Shown here in pieces: positions 59,498 to 64,000 of a stretch of 64,000 nucleotides of DNA (position 1 is the stretch's first letter; each line of letters opens with the position of its first letter). The notes under the pieces were generated by a model. It was given only the letters and a program-made list of their open reading frames with translations. It searched no databases and was not told the origin of the DNA. Origin of the DNA: Aliiroseovarius lamellibrachiae (GTDB lineage: Bacteria > Pseudomonadota > Alphaproteobacteria > Rhodobacterales > Rhodobacteraceae); assembly GCF_018599245.1 (NCBI RefSeq), contig NZ_JAHEVJ010000001.1, positions 124,001 to 188,000 on the forward strand, in the 5' to 3' direction. Both the position numbers and the translations under genes were made by a program.

Positions 59498-60421
59498 CTA
59501 ATGTGTCGCGTGGAAAATCTTGCCAAGTGCGCCGGGTGCGCCGTGATTGCCCTTTAGCGAAATAATCACAAGCACAACGATGGTGATCACATAAGGCGAC
59601 ATGGCCAAAACCTCGACCGGAACAGGTACACCCGCCGCCTGAAGGTTCAGCTGAAGCACGGTGATCCCGCCAAAAAGATAGGCCCCCAACAGCACACGCC
59701 ACGGCCGCCAAGAGGCAAAAACCACAATGGCCAAAGCAATCCAACCGGCGCCCGCCGTCATTCCGTCGACCCACTGCGGCACACGCACAAGCGAGATATA
59801 GGCCCCGCCCATCCCCGCACAGGCGCCGCCAAAGGCAATCGCCATCAGACGCACGCGAATGACTTTATACCCAAGCGCATGGGCCGCATCGTGGTTTTCA
59901 CCCACTCCGCGCAGGATCAGCCCCGCGCGCGTGTGTTTCAACACATACCACGTTCCGGCAATGATCATCAGGCTCACGTAGATCATCGGATCGTGCTTAA
60001 AAAGGATCGGGCCAAGCACGGGAATATCGCTCAGAAGAGGGATCTCCATTTTCGCCAGCGTCGTGACCTTCATCCCCTCATAGGGTTTCCCAATGAGCGA
60101 GCTAAGCCCAAGCCCAAAAAGCGTCAGCCCCAAGCCCGTTGCCACCTGATTTGACAGCAAATATTGCGTCAAAATGCCAAAGAGCATCGACAGCGCCGCA
60201 CCGGCAATGGCCGCCCCGACAAAGCCAAGCGCAGGGGCGTCGGTGTTCACCGTGATGGCAAAGCCAACCACAGCCCCGGTGATCATCATGCCCTCAACCC
60301 CAAGGTTCAGAACGCCCGCTTTTTCCACCACCGCTTCGCCAATCGCCGCCAGCAAAATGGGCGTTGCCGCCACCATGAGCGAGGCAATCAGAAGGATCGG
60401 ATTGATTTGTGACAGGTCCAT
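59498..60421 (-). CDS. BMP-type ABC transporter permease 2
   Basis: A 307-residue inner-membrane permease of the nucleoside/ribose type (BPD_transp_2). It starts LSQINPILLIASLMVAATPILLAAIGEAVVEKAGVLNLGVEGMM (residues 3-46), where the NLGVEGMM motif is diagnostic. The coupling segment has RGVGENHDAAHALGYKVIRVR. A GGAGGAG ribosome-binding site precedes the ATG. It follows the first permease gene after 12 bases. Confidence 0.94.
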   Translation of the reverse strand: MDLSQINPILLIASLMVAATPILLAAIGEAVVEKAGVLNLGVEGMMITGAVVGFAITVNTDAPALGFVGAAIAGAALSMLFGILTQYLLSNQVATGLGLTLFGLGLSSLIGKPYEGMKVTTLAKMEIPLLSDIPVLGPILFKHDPMIYVSLMIIAGTWYVLKHTRAGLILRGVGENHDAAHALGYKVIRVRLMAIAFGGACAGMGGAYISLVRVPQWVDGMTAGAGWIALAIVVFASWRPWRVLLGAYLFGGITVLQLNLQAAGVPVPVEVLAMSPYVITIVVLVIISLKGNHGAPGALGKIFHATH

Positions 60422-60433
60422 AATAGCTCCTCC

Positions 60434-61528
60434 TTACGCGTTTTTCAGTGTGAAACGAATGCGGTAATTGGTCAGCATGTCCATCGCCAGAAGGAAAAAC
60501 ATCAGCATCCCCTGAAACATCTGAATGGCCGCGGCAGGCAGACCCAGCATCAATTGTGCAAGCTCGCCCCCAATATACGTCAGCGCCATCAAAAGCCCCG
60601 CCAACAGGATTCCGATGGGATGCAACCGGCCCAGAAAGGCCACAATGATCGCGGTAAACCCGTAACCGGAGTTAAAGTCGATGGTGACTTGCCCCGCCGG
60701 GCCCGACACCTCAAACATCCCCGCCATCCCAGCAAGCGCGCCAGAAATGCCCAAACAAAAAAGAACCAATCGCGTGGGGTTCACCCCCGCAAACCGCGCC
60801 GCCCTCGGCGCTTGGCCCGTCAGGCGGACGTGAAAGCCCAGCATGTGACGGGTCAGCAGAACATAGGCAAAAATCACCGCGATAAAGGCAAAAACAACGC
60901 CCCAATGCATGCCCGTGCCCGTGATCAGCTCGGTGTTATAGGCGGCAGGAAAGTCGCGAAAGTTGCGTGACCCGGGAAAGCCCATACCGTCGGGATTTTG
61001 CAAAAGCCCCTGACTGACAGAGGCAAGTGCCGCCTCGGCCACATAGACCAACATCAACGAGACCAAGATCTCATTGGTGCCAAATCGGGTTTTTAAAAGA
61101 CCAGGGATCATCGCCCAGGCCCAACCGCCAAAGGCCCCCGCCAGGATCATCGCCGGAAAGATAAGGATGTTTTCAGTGGGGTAAAAGGCAAGCCCGACAG
61201 CCGCGCCGCAAATGGCGCCCATGATGTATTGCCCCTCGGCCCCAATGTTCCAGACGCCCGCGCGAAACCCAAGCGACAAACCAATGGCAATCAGGATCAA
61301 TGGGGCGGCTTTCACCAACAACTGAGGTCGCGAATAGGGGCCAAATGTCTCGTGAAACAAGGGATCCCAGAAAATGGTGCGAATGCTCTCAATCGGGTCT
61401 TTGCCCAAGGCCCAGAACATAATGCCGCCCGCGATCATCGTTGCAATCACGGCCAAAACCGGCGTGGTTGTTGCCCAAAACCGCGATGGCGAGGGGCGCT
61501 TTTCAAGTATCAGCGAAGGTCGGATCAT
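60434..61528 (-). CDS. BMP-type ABC transporter permease 1
   Basis: A 364-residue permease forming a heterodimer with the next gene product. The diagnostic GVWNIGAEGQYIMGAICG motif lies near residue 90, and the coupling loop has RLTGQAPRAARFAGVNPTR. About eight hydrophobic segments are visible. The ATG overlaps the stop codon of the ATPase gene by 4 bases, so the two are translationally coupled. Confidence 0.94.
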   Translation of the reverse strand: MIRPSLILEKRPSPSRFWATTTPVLAVIATMIAGGIMFWALGKDPIESIRTIFWDPLFHETFGPYSRPQLLVKAAPLILIAIGLSLGFRAGVWNIGAEGQYIMGAICGAAVGLAFYPTENILIFPAMILAGAFGGWAWAMIPGLLKTRFGTNEILVSLMLVYVAEAALASVSQGLLQNPDGMGFPGSRNFRDFPAAYNTELITGTGMHWGVVFAFIAVIFAYVLLTRHMLGFHVRLTGQAPRAARFAGVNPTRLVLFCLGISGALAGMAGMFEVSGPAGQVTIDFNSGYGFTAIIVAFLGRLHPIGILLAGLLMALTYIGGELAQLMLGLPAAAIQMFQGMLMFFLLAMDMLTNYRIRFTLKNA

Positions 61529-63060
61529 TCTGCATCCTCCAAAGCGGGGGCATGCATGCCACCAATCATCAAACCAATTTTTTCAACCGTCAGGCCTCGT
61601 GTGGGCACCGGCTCCGCCAACCGCCCCTCATTGAGCGCGGTGAACCGGTCAGAGATTTCCAAAATCTCATCCAGATCCTGCGAAATGACAATGACAGCGG
61701 TGCCGCCCGCCGCAAGGTCCAGCAAAGATTGCCGGATGTCCGCCGCGGCTGACGCGTCCACGCCCCAAGTCGGTTGGTTCACCACCAAGACTTCGGGTTT
61801 CTGTAACACCTCGCGGCCAATGACAAATTTCTGCAAGTTCCCACCAGACAGCGACCGCGCCGCATTGGCCGGCCCCGGCGTGCGCACGTCAAATTCCTTG
61901 ATCACCCGCTTGGCGTAATCTTCGGTTTTGCCCCAGCGCAAAAAGCCCCGTTTGGTCAGGCGCTGACGCACAGCGGCGGTCAAAAGCGCGTTTTCCGTCA
62001 GGCTCATATCTGGTGCGGCCGAATGGCCCAAGCGTTCTTCGGGGGCTGATAAAACCGCCAAGGCGCGGCGTTCATTTGGCCCCAGTTTGGCAATCGGCAC
62101 GCCGTTCAAAAGCACCGATCCGCTGGTCAATCGCGCCTCGCCGGACAAGGCGGCCAAAAGTTCGTCCTGACCGTTGCCCGCCACGCCACCGACACCCAGA
62201 ACCTCGCCCGCGCGCACCTCAAGGCTGACGTCACGCAAATCCGTGCCAAAGGGGCTGGGGGTGTAAAGCGTGACATGATCCATCGCCAGCACAACATCAC
62301 CGGGTTCAGAGGCATCACGCTCTGGCACATGCAGGGTCGTGCCCACCATCATTTCCGCCAGCTCTTTGGCCGACTTCTCGCGCGGATCACAGGTGTCGAC
62401 CACCTTGCCCAACCGCAGGATCGTGGCGTGTTCACACAGCGCGCGAATTTCCTCAAGCTTGTGGGAAATATACAGGATCGCGGTGCCTTCTTGCGTTAAC
62501 TTCCGCAGGGTTTCAAAAAGGATATCAACCTCTTGCGGGGTCAGGACCGAGGTCGGCTCGTCCATAATCAACAGCTTGGGATCTTGCAAAAGACAGCGAA
62601 TAATCTCGACCCGTTGCCGTTCGCCCGCAGACAATTCGCCAACGATGCGATCTGGATCAAGCGGCAGGCCATAGGCTTCGCTGACCTGCCGGATCCGCGC
62701 GGTGAGCTCGCGGGGTTTGGGCGGGTGGTCCATGCCAAGAGAGATGTTTTCGGCAACACTCAGCGCATCAAACAGCGAGAAATGTTGGAACACCATCGCC
62801 ACACCCGCGGCCCGTGCCGCGGCCGGATTGGCAGGTTGAAACGGCGCATCTTTCAGCGTCATTGTCCCTTGATCCGGCTTCACCAGACCATAGATCATTT
62901 TGACCAGCGTGGATTTCCCCGCGCCGTTTTCCCCCAAAAGCGCGTGCACCTCGCCGGGTAAGATCGAAAACGACACATTGTCATTGGCGACCACGCCCGG
63001 ATAGGCCTTGGTTAACCCCTCAAGTGTCAACAGCGCGTCTTGCGTCCGCGTCTCCTCCAT
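61525..63060 (-). CDS. BMP-type ABC transporter double ATPase
   Basis: A 511-residue protein with two ABC domains, as in sugar and nucleoside importers. Domain 1 has Walker A GENGAGKST, signature LSAGERQRVEI and Walker B LIMDEPTSVLTP. Domain 2 has a degenerate Walker A (GVAGNGQDELL), signature LSGGNLQKFVIG and Walker B-like VVNQPTWGVD, which suggests only one active site. The ATG at 63060 lies inside the end of xdhC (41-base overlap), and no other start codon fits as well. Confidence 0.94.
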   Translation of the reverse strand: MEETRTQDALLTLEGLTKAYPGVVANDNVSFSILPGEVHALLGENGAGKSTLVKMIYGLVKPDQGTMTLKDAPFQPANPAAARAAGVAMVFQHFSLFDALSVAENISLGMDHPPKPRELTARIRQVSEAYGLPLDPDRIVGELSAGERQRVEIIRCLLQDPKLLIMDEPTSVLTPQEVDILFETLRKLTQEGTAILYISHKLEEIRALCEHATILRLGKVVDTCDPREKSAKELAEMMVGTTLHVPERDASEPGDVVLAMDHVTLYTPSPFGTDLRDVSLEVRAGEVLGVGGVAGNGQDELLAALSGEARLTSGSVLLNGVPIAKLGPNERRALAVLSAPEERLGHSAAPDMSLTENALLTAAVRQRLTKRGFLRWGKTEDYAKRVIKEFDVRTPGPANAARSLSGGNLQKFVIGREVLQKPEVLVVNQPTWGVDASAAADIRQSLLDLAAGGTAVIVISQDLDEILEISDRFTALNEGRLAEPVPTRGLTVEKIGLMIGGMHAPALEDAE

Positions 63061-64000
63061 CGGATGGTATCCCCCTGTGGTTTCTCGTTTTTTTTGCCGC
63101 GTCTTTAACTAACGCGGTCGCAACGCCAATCGCAATGGCTTGGGGATGTTTCCCCAGTTTCCGGTCGCCGATTGGACAGTTTATTTGGTCAATTTTAGGC
63201 AATTCATGCCCCAGCTGGGCCAAACGCGCCCGAAAACGCGCCCATTTGGTGTCAGATCCGATCAGCCCAAGCCCGCCATGCCCATGGGATAGAATCGCGT
63301 GGCACAGATCCAGATCCATGACGTGACTATAGGTCAGCACCAGGTGCTGGGCGTCTTGTGGGGCAAGCTGAACAGCATGTGCCGGGGTCGGCGCGGGCAG
63401 GATTGTCACTCCGGTCGGGACGTTTTCTGGAAAGCGGCCCGGCCCAGTGTCCACCCATGTGATCACAAATTCAGGAAGCGGGGCCAAGACGCTGATCAAC
63501 GCCCGTCCAACATGACCCGCGCCATAAATCCAAAGGGGTTTTCGCGCGGGATTGATGGGTTCAATCATCCATCCGTCAATCAATTGCGGCTCAGGTGTCT
63601 CGCCGCGATCGCGCGCGCGTTGAAGCGCCCGCTCAACTGTAAACGGGCGTTCACCACCAGCTGACCCGCGTGCAAATACAGCTTTGCGATCAATATCTTG
63701 CAGGCGTTTTTCGTCAAACACATCGCTGAACAATGTGACCGATCCACCGCAGCATTGACCAAGTGCCGGCCCCAAAGGATAGCGATCCAAATGCGAGGGC
63801 TCACCCTTATCGCTTAGCATCTTTCGGGCCTTCGCGGCGGCCTGCCATTCCAGCTCTCCACCGCCAATTGTGCCTGACTGCCCGGTTGCCCAAACAAGCA
63901 TTGCAGCCCCCACTTCGCGCGGGGCAGAGCCTTTTACGTCAGCCACAACCACCCGCACAACGCGCCTGTGATCACAAACTTCCTTGCACAAAGAGGTCAA
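63020..64000 (-). CDS. xdhC: XdhC-family molybdenum-cofactor insertion chaperone (5' end outside window)
   Basis: XdhC loads the sulfurated molybdenum cofactor into xanthine dehydrogenase, which oxidises hypoxanthine and xanthine to urate. About 326 residues are visible; the frame is open to the right edge, so a few N-terminal residues are missing. The N-terminal domain has GSAPREVGAAMLVW and GTIGGGELEW, GQCCGGSV carries the paired Cys, and the Rossmann domain begins WIYGAGHVGRAL. Its placement at the head of the transporter operon is good evidence that the transporter carries purines. xdhA and xdhB probably lie just beyond the window. Confidence 0.9.
   Translation of the reverse strand: MTSLCKEVCDHRRVVRVVVADVKGSAPREVGAAMLVWATGQSGTIGGGELEWQAAAKARKMLSDKGEPSHLDRYPLGPALGQCCGGSVTLFSDVFDEKRLQDIDRKAVFARGSAGGERPFTVERALQRARDRGETPEPQLIDGWMIEPINPARKPLWIYGAGHVGRALISVLAPLPEFVITWVDTGPGRFPENVPTGVTILPAPTPAHAVQLAPQDAQHLVLTYSHVMDLDLCHAILSHGHGGLGLIGSDTKWARFRARLAQLGHELPKIDQINCPIGDRKLGKHPQAIAIGVATALVKDAAKKTRNHRGIPSDGGDADARRAVDT

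Noticed and set aside
1-64000. CRISPR array, prophage, integron or complete insertion sequence
   Set aside because: I found no regularly spaced direct repeats, no phage structural genes, no integrase and no transposase. The only foreign-looking parts are 23.0-24.3 kb and 37.0-38.0 kb.

Overview
The window reads as chromosomal DNA of a marine alphaproteobacterium of the family Rhodobacteraceae (Roseobacter group). This rests on gene content: an ALDH16-type fused aldehyde dehydrogenase beside deoC, a BMP-type purine/nucleoside ABC transporter with xdhC, DUF1127 and DUF1523 proteins, an alphaproteobacterial RNase P RNA, and an FNR-type box of the FnrL consensus. Most of it is GC-rich and densely coding on both strands. 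I cannot name a species. No rRNA, tRNA, CRISPR array, complete insertion sequence or prophage was seen.

Layout. 1-5.8 kb: partial AEC transporter, UPF0173-type hydrolase, gatC-gatA, an Excalibur lipoprotein, an AmpD-like amidase, rnpB and rpmG (L33). 5.8-14 kb: SGNH hydrolase, Bax-inhibitor-like protein, DUF1127, LysR regulator, quinone oxidoreductase, XRE regulator, hisN-like phosphatase, and a convergent pair of purine deaminases (8-oxoguanine-deaminase-like and guanine deaminase). 14-23 kb: mgtE, 5-formyl-THF cyclo-ligase, YmdB-like phosphoesterase, DMT exporter, two convergent SLC13/TrkA-C transporters, and a divergent LysE/Lrp pair. 23-24.4 kb: an AT-rich island with a HEPN-type two-gene unit and a palindrome-rich non-coding stretch. 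24.4-32.2 kb: yebC, two more DMT transporters, a peptide-binding protein, panBC and an ArgE/DapE deacylase. 32.4-40.4 kb: an uncharacterised run of co-directional genes (coiled coil, small membrane protein, unknown 393-aa protein, AAA+ ATPase, DUF6638-like, small membrane protein, DUF1523) interrupted by an AT-richer, AbiC-like membrane gene. 40.5-50 kb: deoC-ALDH16 and a complete oppABCDF-type peptide transporter. 50-57.5 kb: copper chaperone, a Pat-type acyl-CoA synthetase/acetyltransferase next to a histone-deacetylase-family enzyme, amine oxidase plus aldo/keto reductase, a tiny secreted peptide and an EF-hand protein. 57.6-64 kb: a purine/nucleoside uptake operon xdhC-ATPase-permease-permease-K+ channel-BMP.

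How it fits together. Several modules point to purine and nucleoside use: BMP transporter with XdhC, guanine and 8-oxoguanine deaminases, and deoC plus ALDH for the deoxyribose part. The acetyltransferase and deacetylase could form a reversible protein-acetylation pair, and the acetyltransferase promoter has a perfect FNR-type box.

The most unusual signals are: (1) a dispersed intergenic element, ten copies here, always just downstream of a gene and always in that gene's orientation, whose second hairpin shows compensatory base changes between copies; (2) the uncharacterised AAA+ gene run and the foreign-looking membrane gene inserted in it; (3) the HEPN-type gene pair beside a palindrome-bounded non-coding region.
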